Source: Nocardioides cavernaquae
GTDB lineage: Bacteria > Actinomycetota > Actinomycetes > Propionibacteriales > Nocardioidaceae
Assembly: GCF_003600895.1 (NCBI RefSeq)
Contig: NZ_QYRP01000002.1
Coordinates: 1,674,001 to 1,738,000, forward strand
Length of the DNA: 64,000 nt
Reading direction: 5' to 3'
Part shown: in pieces, positions 57,015 to 64,000 of the stretch
How positions within the stretch are numbered: position 1 is the first letter of the stretch
Layout: every line of letters starts with the position of its first letter
Made by a program: the position numbers and the translations under genes
Notes under the pieces: model-generated
What the model was told of the DNA's origin: nothing
The model's input: the letters and a program-made list of their open reading frames with translations, nothing else
The model's database searches: none

Positions 57015-58055
57015 ATGAGTGAACCCCTCGTCCTCGGCATCGAGACCTCGTGCGACGAGACCGGGGTCGGCATCGTGCGGGGCCACACCTTGCTGGCCGA
57101 CGCCGTGGCGTCGTCGGTGGAGGAGCACGCCCGCTTCGGTGGTGTCGTCCCCGAGGTCGCGTCGCGGGCCCACCTCGAGGCGATGGTGCCGACGATCGAG
57201 CGTGCCTGTGCGACCGCAGGCGTCTCGCTGCGCGACCTGGACGCGATCGCGGTGACCTCCGGTCCTGGCCTGGCGGGCGCGTTGCTGGTCGGCGTCGCCT
57301 CCGCGAAGGCGCTGGCACTCGGACTCGACAAGCCCCTGTACGGCGTGAACCACCTCGCCTCGCACGTCGCCGTCGACCAGCTCGAGCACGGCCCGCTGCC
57401 GGAGCGCTGCCTGGCGATGCTGGTGTCCGGCGGCCACTCGTCCCTGCTGCTGGTCGACGACATCACGCTCGGGGTCACGCCGCTCGGCGCCACGATCGAC
57501 GATGCCGCCGGTGAGGCGTTCGACAAGGTGGCGCGGGTGCTCGGGCTGCCGTTCCCCGGTGGCCCGCACATCGACCGGGTCGCGGCCGACGGGGAGATCA
57601 CCATCGACTTCCCGCGCGGTCTGACCTCCCGCAAGGACCTGGAGCGGCACCGCTTCGACTTCTCGTTCTCGGGGCTCAAGACGGCGGTCGCCCGCTGGGT
57701 CGAGGCACGTGAGCGGGCCGGTGAGCCGGTGCCTGTCGCCGATGTCGCCGCGTCGTTCCAGGAGGCGGTCTGCGACGTGCTCGTTCGCAAGGCGCTCGAT
57801 GCAGCAGCTGAGCACGACGTGGACACGATCATGATCGGCGGCGGCGTCGCCGCGAACTCCCGGCTCCGCGCGATGGCCGAGTCGCGGGCTGCCGACCGCG
57901 GGATCCGGATCCGCGTGCCGCGGCCCGGCCTGTGCACCGACAACGGCGCGATGGTGGCCGCACTGGGCTCCGAGCTCGTGGCCCGTGGTCGCACCCCCTC
58001 GGCGCTCGATCTCCCCGCCGACTCGAGCCAGCCGATCACGACCGTCGTCGCCTGA
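57015..58055 (+). CDS. tsaD: tRNA N6-adenosine threonylcarbamoyltransferase TsaD
   Basis: Transfers threonylcarbamoyl to A37 of ANN-decoding tRNAs. The 346-residue product starts [20 protein letters not shown] and has the iron-binding pair in [14 protein letters not shown] (about residue 112), [34 protein letters not shown] and the second metal residue region [17 protein letters not shown] 57015 is preferred over 57006 because the -10 element overlaps the latter. Last gene of the t6A group. Confidence 0.96.
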   Translation: MSEPLVLGIETSCDETGVGIVRGHTLLADAVASSVEEHARFGGVVPEVASRAHLEAMVPTIERACATAGVSLRDLDAIAVTSGPGLAGALLVGVASAKALALGLDKPLYGVNHLASHVAVDQLEHGPLPERCLAMLVSGGHSSLLLVDDITLGVTPLGATIDDAAGEAFDKVARVLGLPFPGGPHIDRVAADGEITIDFPRGLTSRKDLERHRFDFSFSGLKTAVARWVEARERAGEPVPVADVAASFQEAVCDVLVRKALDAAAEHDVDTIMIGGGVAANSRLRAMAESRAADRGIRIRVPRPGLCTDNGAMVAALGSELVARGRTPSALDLPADSSQPITTVVA

Positions 58056-58111
58056 CCTGCCCCGCCCGCTCTGACTCGCCCTGACTCTTCCCGGCGAGCC
58101 GGAGGCCTTGG

Positions 58112-59380
58112 TCAGGCCAGTGCGTTGGACAGCGCGTCGACGGCGAGGTCGATCTCGTGCTCCTCGATGACCAGTGGCGGCGCGAGCCGGACGGTCTGGC
58201 CGTGGGTGTCCTTGGCCAGCACGCCCTGGGCGAGCAGGCGCTTGCAGACCTCGCGCCCGGTGCCGGCTGCCGGATCGACGTCGATGCCCGCCCAGAGCCC
58301 GAGGCCCCGCACCTGGGTCACCCCGTCCCCGACCAGCGAGCCGAGGCGCATGTGGAGGTGCTCGCCGAGTGCGGATGCGCGCGCCTGCCAGTAGCCGGTC
58401 CCGAGCATGCCGACCACGGCCCGCCCGACCGCGCACGCCAGCGGGTTGCCGCCGAACGTCGACCCGTGCTGGCCGGGCTGGAAGACCTCCATCACGTCGG
58501 CGTCGGCGAGGACCGCTGAGACGGGGAGTACGCCGCCCCCGAGCGCCTTGCCGAGGAGTACGACGTCCGGCTGGACTCCCCAGTGCTCGCTGGCGAGAGT
58601 GCGCCCGGTGCGGCCCAGACCGGACTGGATCTCGTCGGCGATCATCAGCACCCCGGCCTTCGTGCAGGCAGCGCGGACGGCGGGAAGGTAGGACGGCGGC
58701 GGCACGATCACGCCGGCCTCGCCCTGGATCGGCTCGAGCAGGACGGCGACCACCCGGCCTTCCAGCTCGGTGAGCGTGCGTTCGAGCGCCGCCGCATCGG
58801 CGTACGGGACGGTGCGGAAGCCGGGCGTGTAGGGCCCGAAGCCGGCGCGTGCGTCGGGGTCGTCGGAGAAGCTGATGATGGTCGTGGTGCGGCCGTGGAA
58901 GTTGCCGGACGCGACGACGATGACCGACTCCTCGGCGGGGATGCCGCGGACCTCCTGGCCCCACTTGCGGGCCAGCTTGAGCCCGGTCTCGACCGCCTCG
59001 GCGCCGGTGTTCATCGGCAGCACCATCTCCTTGCCGATCAGCCCGGCGAGCTCCGCGCAGAACGGCCCGAACTGGTCGTGGTGGAAGGCACGGCTGACCA
59101 GGGTCACGCGCTCCAGCTGCTCGCGGGCGGCGGCGAGCACCTGGGGGTTGCTGTGGCCGAAGTTCACCGCGGAGTACGCCGCGAGGCAGTCGAGGTAGCG
59201 CCGGCCGGTGAGGTCGGTGATCCACGCCCCCTCGGCGTGGCTGGCCACGATCGGGAGCGGCGAGTAGTTGTGCGCCGCGTGCTGCTCGGCGAGCGCGATG
59301 TGGTCCGCCGAGCTCCGCGGGGAGCCCGGGAGCGGTGCGGCGGGAACGATGGCCTGGCGGGGGATCTGAGTGGCGGTCAT
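58112..59380 (-). CDS. rocD: Ornithine aminotransferase
   Basis: A PLP enzyme converting ornithine and 2-oxoglutarate to glutamate semialdehyde and glutamate. From ATG 59380 the product has 422 residues: HNYSPLPIVASHAEGAWITD at the start, LPMNTGAEAVETGLKLARKW, FHGRTTTIISFSDD, EIQSGLGRTG and the PLP lysine in VVLLGKALGGGVLPVSAVLA (about residue 275). Overlaps the ddaH stop by 3-4 bp, so the pair is one transcript; together they convert arginine derivatives through ornithine or citrulline to glutamate. Confidence 0.93.
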   Translation of the reverse strand: MTATQIPRQAIVPAAPLPGSPRSSADHIALAEQHAAHNYSPLPIVASHAEGAWITDLTGRRYLDCLAAYSAVNFGHSNPQVLAAAREQLERVTLVSRAFHHDQFGPFCAELAGLIGKEMVLPMNTGAEAVETGLKLARKWGQEVRGIPAEESVIVVASGNFHGRTTTIISFSDDPDARAGFGPYTPGFRTVPYADAAALERTLTELEGRVVAVLLEPIQGEAGVIVPPPSYLPAVRAACTKAGVLMIADEIQSGLGRTGRTLASEHWGVQPDVVLLGKALGGGVLPVSAVLADADVMEVFQPGQHGSTFGGNPLACAVGRAVVGMLGTGYWQARASALGEHLHMRLGSLVGDGVTQVRGLGLWAGIDVDPAAGTGREVCKRLLAQGVLAKDTHGQTVRLAPPLVIEEHEIDLAVDALSNALA

Positions 59381-60219
59381 ACGCGAATCTCCAGAGTGCA
59401 GCACTTGGGTCCGCCGCCGCCCTTGAGCAGCTCGGACAGATCGACGGGGATGGGGGTGAAGCCGTGGGCGGAGAGCTGGGCGATCAGGCCCTCCGCGGCC
59501 GCGGCGACGATGACGTTGCGGCCGTCGCTGACCACGTTGAGCCCGAGCACGACCGCGTCCGCCTCGGAGGCGATGATCGCGTCGGGGAAGAGCGTGCGCA
59601 GGACCTCCCGGCTGCCCGGGCTGAACGCCGCCGGGTAGTAGGCGACCGTGTCGTCGTCGAGCACGGCGAGCGCGGTGTCGAGGTGGTAGAACCGCGGGTC
59701 GACCAGCGTCAGCGAGGTGACCGGCAGGCCGAAGAACTCCTGCGCCTCGGCATGCGCGGCGGGCTCGGTGCGGAAGCCGGTGCCGGCGAGGATCCGCTCG
59801 CCGACGACGAGGAAGTCGCCCTCGCCCTCGTTGGTCGCGACCGGCTCCTTCACATGGGTCAGGCCGGCCTCGCGGAGCCACGCAAGGTACGCCGGGCCCT
59901 CGGCGGCGCGTTCGGGGAACCTGAACTTCGCGCCGAGGGCACGTCCGCGGGCGGTCGTGCCGCCGTTGGCGGCGTACACCATGTCGGGGAGGCCCGGGAC
60001 CGGGGCGATGACGTCGACCGCGTGGCCGAGCTCGAGGTAGATCCGCCGCAGGCGCTCCCACTGTGCGAGGGCGCGGTCGGTGCTGACCGGGACGTCGGGA
60101 TCCATCCACGGATTGATGCTGTAGCTGACGGTGAAGTGCTCGGGGCGACACATCAGGTAGTGCCGCGGACGGGAGGTCCGGGGGACCGGGACGTCAGAGG
60201 GCAGCGCGAGGACGGTCAT
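59377..60219 (-). CDS. ddaH: Dimethylarginine dimethylaminohydrolase family protein
   Basis: A 280-residue guanidine-group-modifying enzyme of the amidinotransferase/DDAH fold. Motifs: HYLMCRPEHFTVSYSINPWM at the start, MVYAANGGTTARGRALGAKF, NEGEGDFLV, the catalytic His in RFYHLDTALAVL (about residue 177) and the nucleophilic Cys in GGPKCCTLEI (Cys273 or Cys274). Known relatives hydrolyse methylated arginine or, in some actinobacteria, act with RocD in arginine/ornithine use. Its start faces the Lrp-type regulator across a 133-bp control region. Confidence 0.88.
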   Translation of the reverse strand: MTVLALPSDVPVPRTSRPRHYLMCRPEHFTVSYSINPWMDPDVPVSTDRALAQWERLRRIYLELGHAVDVIAPVPGLPDMVYAANGGTTARGRALGAKFRFPERAAEGPAYLAWLREAGLTHVKEPVATNEGEGDFLVVGERILAGTGFRTEPAAHAEAQEFFGLPVTSLTLVDPRFYHLDTALAVLDDDTVAYYPAAFSPGSREVLRTLFPDAIIASEADAVVLGLNVVSDGRNVIVAAAAEGLIAQLSAHGFTPIPVDLSELLKGGGGPKCCTLEIRV

Positions 60220-60352
60220 GCGTCAAGTGTGGGAACGAAGTGCTCTGCAATCGATCGCTAGCCGTTGCGCATCCAGGAGGGATCCGTTGCGCGTATCGTC
60301 GTGAAAAGAAGATCTGTTGCATCCAGTGGACGACCTCACTCCGGGAGGGCTC
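60220..60352. promoter_or_regulatory. Divergent ddaH-rocD / lrp control region with repeated GTTGC boxes
   Basis: Three related boxes lie on the plus strand: CGTTGCGCATCCAGG (60263-60277), CGTTGCGCGTATCG (60285-60298) and TGTTGCATCCAG (60315-60326). An inverted half-site TGCAATCG occurs at 60246-60253. Spacings are about 22 and 30 bp, i.e. two and three helical turns, as expected for multimeric Lrp/AsnC binding. They are therefore candidate operators for the adjacent regulator. Confidence 0.5.
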
Positions 60353-60790
60353 GTGGACGACATCGACCGCCAGGTGGTGGGCTGCCTGCTCGACAACGCC
60401 CGCGCCACTTTTGCCGAGATCGGCGAGCAGGTCGGCCTGTCCGCGCCGGCCGTGAAGCGGCGGGTCGACCGGCTGACCGAGCGTGGCGTCATCAAGGGTT
60501 ACACGGCCGTGATCGACGCACCGGCGCTCGGCTGGACGACCGAGGCCTACATCGAGCTCTACTGCACCGGCACCGTCGCGCCGGCGGTGCTGCGGCAGAT
60601 GCTGGGCGGGCTGCCCGAGGTGGTCGGCGCGTGCTCGGTCACCGGCAGCGCCGACGCGCTCGTGCACATGCTGGCGAAGGACGTCGCTGCCCTCGAGCGG
60701 GCGCTGGAGAAGTTGCGTGACCACCCCAACGTCGACCACTCCAAGAGCGCGATCGTGCTGTCGCGGCTGATCGACCGCCCGCGGTCTTGA
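60353..60790 (+). CDS. Lrp/AsnC-family transcriptional regulator
   Basis: A 145-residue regulator. The GTG at 60353 is chosen because GGGAGGG lies 5 nt upstream; a TTG at 60317 would add 12 residues but sits within a putative operator. The N-terminal winged helix has ATFAEIGEQVGLSAPAVKRR (about 16-35) and the C-terminal RAM/AsnC domain has VVGACSVTGSADALVHMLAK. Divergent from ddaH-rocD, so likely controls that pair in response to an amino acid, probably arginine or ornithine (inferred). Confidence 0.92.
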   Translation: MDDIDRQVVGCLLDNARATFAEIGEQVGLSAPAVKRRVDRLTERGVIKGYTAVIDAPALGWTTEAYIELYCTGTVAPAVLRQMLGGLPEVVGACSVTGSADALVHMLAKDVAALERALEKLRDHPNVDHSKSAIVLSRLIDRPRS

Positions 60791-60871
60791 CGTTTCGGCC
60801 CGCCAAACCTGACGGTTCGGCCCGCCAAACCTGACGGTTCGGCCCGCCAAACCTGACGGTTCGGCGGGTCA
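60788..60871. repeat. 22-bp intergenic tandem repeat, locus C
   Basis: Three full units (60788-60809, 60810-60831, 60832-60853) and a truncated fourth (60854-60871). Units two and three are identical. The array begins with the TGA stop of the Lrp gene and ends with the TCA that is the stop codon of the convergent methyltransferase gene. Same family as loci at 41553 and 47528. Confidence 0.93.
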
Positions 60872-62068
60872 GAGGGGTTGGACGAGGTACGCCGTGCCGA
60901 CGCCGGTGACGCGGGTCAGGATGAGCGTGCCCTCGTTGTCACCGGCCAGATCGAGTCGCTTGCGCAGCTGCTCCGGCACGATCTGGACGCCGCGCTTCTT
61001 GATCGCCAGCGTGCCGATGCCGCGGTCGCGCAGGGCGGCCTTGAGCTGCTTCTCCCGATAGGGGAGCTCCTCGAGCACGCGGTAGCCCTTCGTGAAGGGT
61101 GAGTGGAAGGCGAGGTCCGATGTCACGTAGGCGATGTGCTCGTCGAGCAGCCCGCCGTCGACGCCGGACGCGATCGCGGTGACCAGTCCGGCCCGGATCA
61201 CGGCTCCGTCGGGCTCGTAGAGGAAGGCGCCGACCGGGCGGACGGGGCGCTCGGGCACGCCGTCGTACGGGTCGTCCTCCTCGGTGATGGTTGCCAGTCC
61301 GCCCTCGCCGATCACGGTGGCGCGGCGGCGGGCGGTCGCCAGTCGCGGTGACCAGAGTGCCGCCTCCTTGACGTCGCCGCCCTCGCTGACCCACTCGGCC
61401 TCGACGCCCTCGGGCACCAGCTCGTGGGGGATGCCGGGGGCGACCTTCACGATCGCGTTCCGGGTCAGGAGCCCGAGGACGAACTCCCACGACGGCGTCC
61501 AGCCGTTGACATCGAAGATCCGGCCCGCTGCGCTGCGGCGGGCCGGGTCGGCGAAGACGGCCCCGAAGCCAGCCAGGTCGAGCGTCGTCGAGTCCGCGAC
61601 GCTGACCGCACCGGCCAGCCCGAGCGCGGACAGGTTGGCGCGAGCGACCTCGACGCGGAGCGGGTCGATGTCGACGCCGGCCGCGGTGAGCCCGGCGCGG
61701 GCGAACGCGATGAGGTCACCGCCGATGCCGCAGCCCAGGTCGATGACGCTGGAGGGCTCGGCGGCTGCCAGTCGTGCGGCCCGGTGGGCGGCGACCCGGG
61801 GGCGGGTGGCCTGCTCGAGCGCCTCGCCGACGAAGTACATCGCGGTCGCGTCCGGTCCGAACTTGGCGACTGCGCGGTGGCGCAGCTGCACCTGGCTCAG
61901 CGCCACGGTCGCCCGCGCGGCATCCGGCTCGACCTTGCGGAGCGCGGTGGCGGTCCTCACAAGGTCGCCGGAAGGTCCGTCAAAGCTGTCGGCGTACAGG
62001 TGGGTGGCCCGGGTCAGCAGCTGCTGGCCGGGCTCGGTGAGCAGCCAGCGGAAGGCGTCCAGATCCAC
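60869..62068 (-). CDS. Class I SAM methyltransferase with THUMP-like C-terminal domain
   Basis: A 399-residue protein. After a helical N-terminal part (about 1-95) comes a Rossmann SAM-binding core with SVIDLGCGIGGDLIAFARAG (about residue 105) and FADPARRSAAGRIFDVNGWT. The C-terminal THUMP-like region (about 300-399) contains LPYREKQLKAALRDRGIGTL and QIVPEQLRKRL. THUMP-type domains usually bind RNA, so an RNA substrate is likely, though none is established for this family. Divergent from the downstream glycosyltransferase. Confidence 0.82.
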   Translation of the reverse strand: MDLDAFRWLLTEPGQQLLTRATHLYADSFDGPSGDLVRTATALRKVEPDAARATVALSQVQLRHRAVAKFGPDATAMYFVGEALEQATRPRVAAHRAARLAAAEPSSVIDLGCGIGGDLIAFARAGLTAAGVDIDPLRVEVARANLSALGLAGAVSVADSTTLDLAGFGAVFADPARRSAAGRIFDVNGWTPSWEFVLGLLTRNAIVKVAPGIPHELVPEGVEAEWVSEGGDVKEAALWSPRLATARRRATVIGEGGLATITEEDDPYDGVPERPVRPVGAFLYEPDGAVIRAGLVTAIASGVDGGLLDEHIAYVTSDLAFHSPFTKGYRVLEELPYREKQLKAALRDRGIGTLAIKKRGVQIVPEQLRKRLDLAGDNEGTLILTRVTGVGTAYLVQPL

Positions 62069-62169
62069 CTCCGGAGGGTAGCGAATGACAAAGACAATAA
62101 AATCAGTAGACTAAGATAAGTAAGACTCAGAAACCGCTCGGGGAATCGGCCCGGGGGAAGAGGTGGAGC
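62069..62169. promoter_or_regulatory. AT-rich divergent promoter island
   Basis: A markedly AT-rich stretch (62085-62132), with ACAATAAAATCAGTAGACTA and AAGATAAGTAAGACTCAG, in otherwise GC-rich DNA. It contains several TANNNT hexamers on both strands (e.g. TAAAAT, TAGACT, TAAGAT) and lies between divergent methyltransferase and glycosyltransferase genes. The glycosyltransferase ATG is preceded by GGGGGAAGAGG. Confidence 0.5.
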
Positions 62170-63216
62170 ATGCAGTTCCGGACCGTCGAGCAGAGCGCGA
62201 TCCTCGCCGCCCCCCGTGTTGCGACGGCGGTGTCCGTGGTGATCCCTGTGCTCAACGAGGAGCGCTACCTGCGCCAGTCCGTCGAGCGCGTGCTCCGCCA
62301 GGAGTACGACGGCGAGGTCGAGGTCGTCCTCGCGCTCGGGCCGAGCAGCGACGGCACCCACCGGATCGCGGCCGAGCTCGCGGCCGAGGACCCGCGCATC
62401 GTGCTGGTCGAGAACCCGGCCGGCCGCACGCCTCATGCGTTGAACCTCGCGATCGCCGCCTCCAGCCACCCCTACCTGATCCGGGTCGACGCCCACGGCC
62501 TCCTGCCCGAGGGCTACGTCCGCGACGTGGTCCACCTGCTCGACACGACGGGAGCCGCCAACGTCGGCGGCATGATGCGCGTCGAGGGAGACACCCATTT
62601 CGGGCGTGCCGTGGCTGCGGCGATGTCGTCTCCGCTGGGCATCGGCGGCTCGAAGTTCCACGTCGGCGGCGAGCCCGGCCCGGCCCGCACGGTCTACCTC
62701 GGGGCATTCCGTCGCGACGTGCTCACCGAGCTTGGCGGCTTCGACGAGCACTTCCACCGGGCCCAGGACTGGGAGCTCAACTTCAGGATCCGCGATGCCG
62801 GGCACACCGTCTGGTTCACGCCACACCTCGCCGTCACCTATCGCCCGCGCCGTGACTTCAAGGCGCTGCGGAAGCAGTTCTACGGCTCAGGCCAGTGGCG
62901 CCGGCAGATCGTCGACGCCCACCCGAGGACCGCGAGCCTGCGTTACCTCGCGGCTCCGATCGTCACGGCGGCCGTCGCCCTCGGCGTACTCCTCGGAGTG
63001 ATCGGGCTCGTGGTCGGCGGCGTCCCCGGTGCCGTGCTGCTCGCCGGCTTCCTCGCCCCGTTCGGCTACGTCGCCGGCGTGCTCGCCGCGACCCTCCCGA
63101 TGGGCCGCGGTCTGCCCTGGCAGTCCCGGGCGTTGCTGCCGCTCGTCGTGATCACGATGCATCTCTCCTGGGGTGCCGGGTTCCTCCGGTCGATACCGCG
63201 CAGCCAGCGCCGCTGA
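62170..63216 (+). CDS. Family 2 glycosyltransferase with C-terminal membrane helices
   Basis: A 348-residue GT-A fold enzyme. It has SVVIPVLNEERYLRQSVERV (about residues 22-41), NPAGRTPHALNLAIAAS, the DxD-like YLIRVDAHG, the acceptor-side LGGFDEHFHRAQDWELNFRI with ED-like catalytic residues and three hydrophobic segments after residue 255. The architecture matches membrane-bound GT2 enzymes of surface polysaccharide or glycolipid synthesis; donor and acceptor are unknown. A second glycosyltransferase is convergent with it, 57 bp away. Confidence 0.88.
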   Translation: MQFRTVEQSAILAAPRVATAVSVVIPVLNEERYLRQSVERVLRQEYDGEVEVVLALGPSSDGTHRIAAELAAEDPRIVLVENPAGRTPHALNLAIAASSHPYLIRVDAHGLLPEGYVRDVVHLLDTTGAANVGGMMRVEGDTHFGRAVAAAMSSPLGIGGSKFHVGGEPGPARTVYLGAFRRDVLTELGGFDEHFHRAQDWELNFRIRDAGHTVWFTPHLAVTYRPRRDFKALRKQFYGSGQWRRQIVDAHPRTASLRYLAAPIVTAAVALGVLLGVIGLVVGGVPGAVLLAGFLAPFGYVAGVLAATLPMGRGLPWQSRALLPLVVITMHLSWGAGFLRSIPRSQRR

Positions 63217-63273
63217 CCCGCCCGCCTCGGGCGGAGGTCGCCGGGACTTGGGAAGGTGGCCCCGGCGGCGTCG

Positions 63274-64000
63274 CTACGGACGGGGGGCGCCGGCGATCGA
63301 GCCGAGGCGCGACACGAACTCGCCCGAGCGCACCGACCAGTCCAGTCGCGCGGCGGCGTAGGCGTGCCCGCGGGCACCCATCCGTCGGCGGCCCTCAACG
63401 TCGACGTCGAGGCGCAGGATCGCCTGGAGGACGCGCTCCGGGGCGGCGGTGCCCGAGGGCGTGAACGGTACGACGACGCCGGCGCCGGTGGCGGTGACCA
63501 GTTCGGCGGCGCGGGGGAGCGGCGTCGTGATGACGGGTACGCCGTGGGCGAGGTACTCCACGACCTTGGTCGGCTGGGAGATCCGGTAGTTGGGCTGGTC
63601 GTGGAGGAGCGACAGGCCGGCCAGTGCGCCGTCGACGAGCTCCATCGCCCGGTCGTGCGGGAGGAAGCCGTGCCAGGTGACTGCATCGGAGTCGGAGAGC
63701 AGAGCGGTCGTCTCGGCGTCAGCATGGCCCACGAGCTCGACCCGGATCCGCCCGCCGGTGTGCTCGTGCAGCAGCCGGCCGAGGGCGACCAGCTCATGTG
63801 CTCCACGAGCGCGGGTCAGGTGCCCCACGTAGACCACGCGGGGCTGGTCGGGAGGCGCGGTCGACGCCGGGACCCGGGTGGTGTTCGGGACGACGGGGTG
63901 CGGTCGAGCGAACCGCTGCTGATAGGCGTCCTCGGCCAGCAGCAGGTGGGCGCGTCGTTCCGCGGCGGCCTCGACGCGGCGTACGGCCCAACGGGTGGGA
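63274..64000 (-). CDS. Group 1 (GT4-type) glycosyltransferase, C-terminal part (5' end outside window)
   Basis: The frame remains open to the right edge, so only the C-terminal 241 residues or so are present. The donor-binding lobe is clear: RVVYVGHLTRARGAHELVAL, VELVGHADAETTALL, VTWHGFLPHDRAMELV, then QPTKVVEYLAHGVPVITTP. The last resembles the EX7E region of GT4 enzymes, with the second Glu in PRAAELVTATGAG. Probably part of a surface glycan locus continuing to the right. Confidence 0.85.
   Translation of the reverse strand, partial: PTRWAVRRVEAAAERRAHLLLAEDAYQQRFARPHPVVPNTTRVPASTAPPDQPRVVYVGHLTRARGAHELVALGRLLHEHTGGRIRVELVGHADAETTALLSDSDAVTWHGFLPHDRAMELVDGALAGLSLLHDQPNYRISQPTKVVEYLAHGVPVITTPLPRAAELVTATGAGVVVPFTPSGTAAPERVLQAILRLDVDVEGRRRMGARGHAYAAARLDWSVRSGEFVSRLGSIAGAPRP

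Noticed and set aside
56868..59225. Long minus-strand open frame running from rimI through tsaD into rocD
   Set aside because: It overlaps strongly supported tsaD and is a different frame of rocD; no family motif is visible in its translation.

Overview
This 64 kb window is a chromosomal segment of a high-GC Gram-positive actinobacterium. Ribosomal gene order, short-lid adenylate kinase, many GTG starts, leaderless promoter spacing and the mixture of housekeeping genes all fit the Nocardioidaceae (Nocardioides-like), although the genus is inferred from overall resemblance only. It opens inside tuf (end of the str operon) and closes inside a group 4 glycosyltransferase on the minus strand.

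Layout. (1) 1-3.2 kb: 3' part of tuf with an unusual run of small hairpins and a terminator, trmB, and a convergent secreted lytic transglycosylase. (2) 3.5-17.9 kb: a nine-gene cassette, all on the plus strand and mostly overlapping or closely spaced, which lies between tuf and rpsJ. It has the three membrane/ATPase parts of a Pst-type ABC importer (PstC, PstA, PstB) and three PstS-like binding domains, one of them fused to PstA through an internal signal peptide. It also has a DUF916/WxL-interacting-like membrane protein, an Ig-repeat protein with a WxL-like C-terminus, a second Ig-repeat protein, and a sortase-fold membrane protein in which the catalytic His, Cys and Arg are all replaced. 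Three of these surface proteins share one two-cysteine domain. I regard this as the most likely undescribed system in the window: a Pst-type importer coupled to a WxL-like cell-surface assembly. (3) 17.9-18.7 kb: a secreted GH16-fold protein without the glucanase active-site motif, convergent with the cassette. (4) 19.1-28.9 kb: the S10-spc ribosomal cluster, rpsJ to rplO. (5) 29.0-37.0 kb: secY, adk, map, a luciferase-like monooxygenase, infA, rpmJ, rpsM, rpsK, rpsD, rpoA and rplQ. L4 and L17 carry the same extra C-terminal domain. (6) 37-43 kb: lipoproteins, a DUF2786 protein, truA, an RsmC-like methyltransferase and gltA. (7) 43.3-54.9 kb: rplM-rpsI, glmM, a double GNAT protein, coaA, glmS, acpS, a bifunctional NAD(P)HX repair enzyme, alr and an alpha/beta hydrolase. 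(8) 54.9-58.1 kb: the t6A tRNA-modification genes (GNAT-tsaE fusion, tsaB, tsaD) with rimI. (9) 58.1-60.8 kb: an arginine/ornithine catabolic pair (ddaH, rocD) with a divergent Lrp-type regulator. (10) 60.9-64 kb: a THUMP-like methyltransferase and two glycosyltransferases.

Two small-scale patterns run across the segment. The first is a 22-bp tandem repeat family that fills three intergenic spaces (41.55, 47.53 and 60.79 kb); at two of these it runs exactly from the stop codon of one gene to the stop codon of its convergent neighbour. The second is a recurring TANNNT hexamer 6-8 nt upstream of start codons, which predicts leaderless transcripts for glmS, gltA, tsaB, tsaD, the NAD(P)HX repair gene and others. 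No tRNA, rRNA, CRISPR array, insertion sequence or phage gene was seen.
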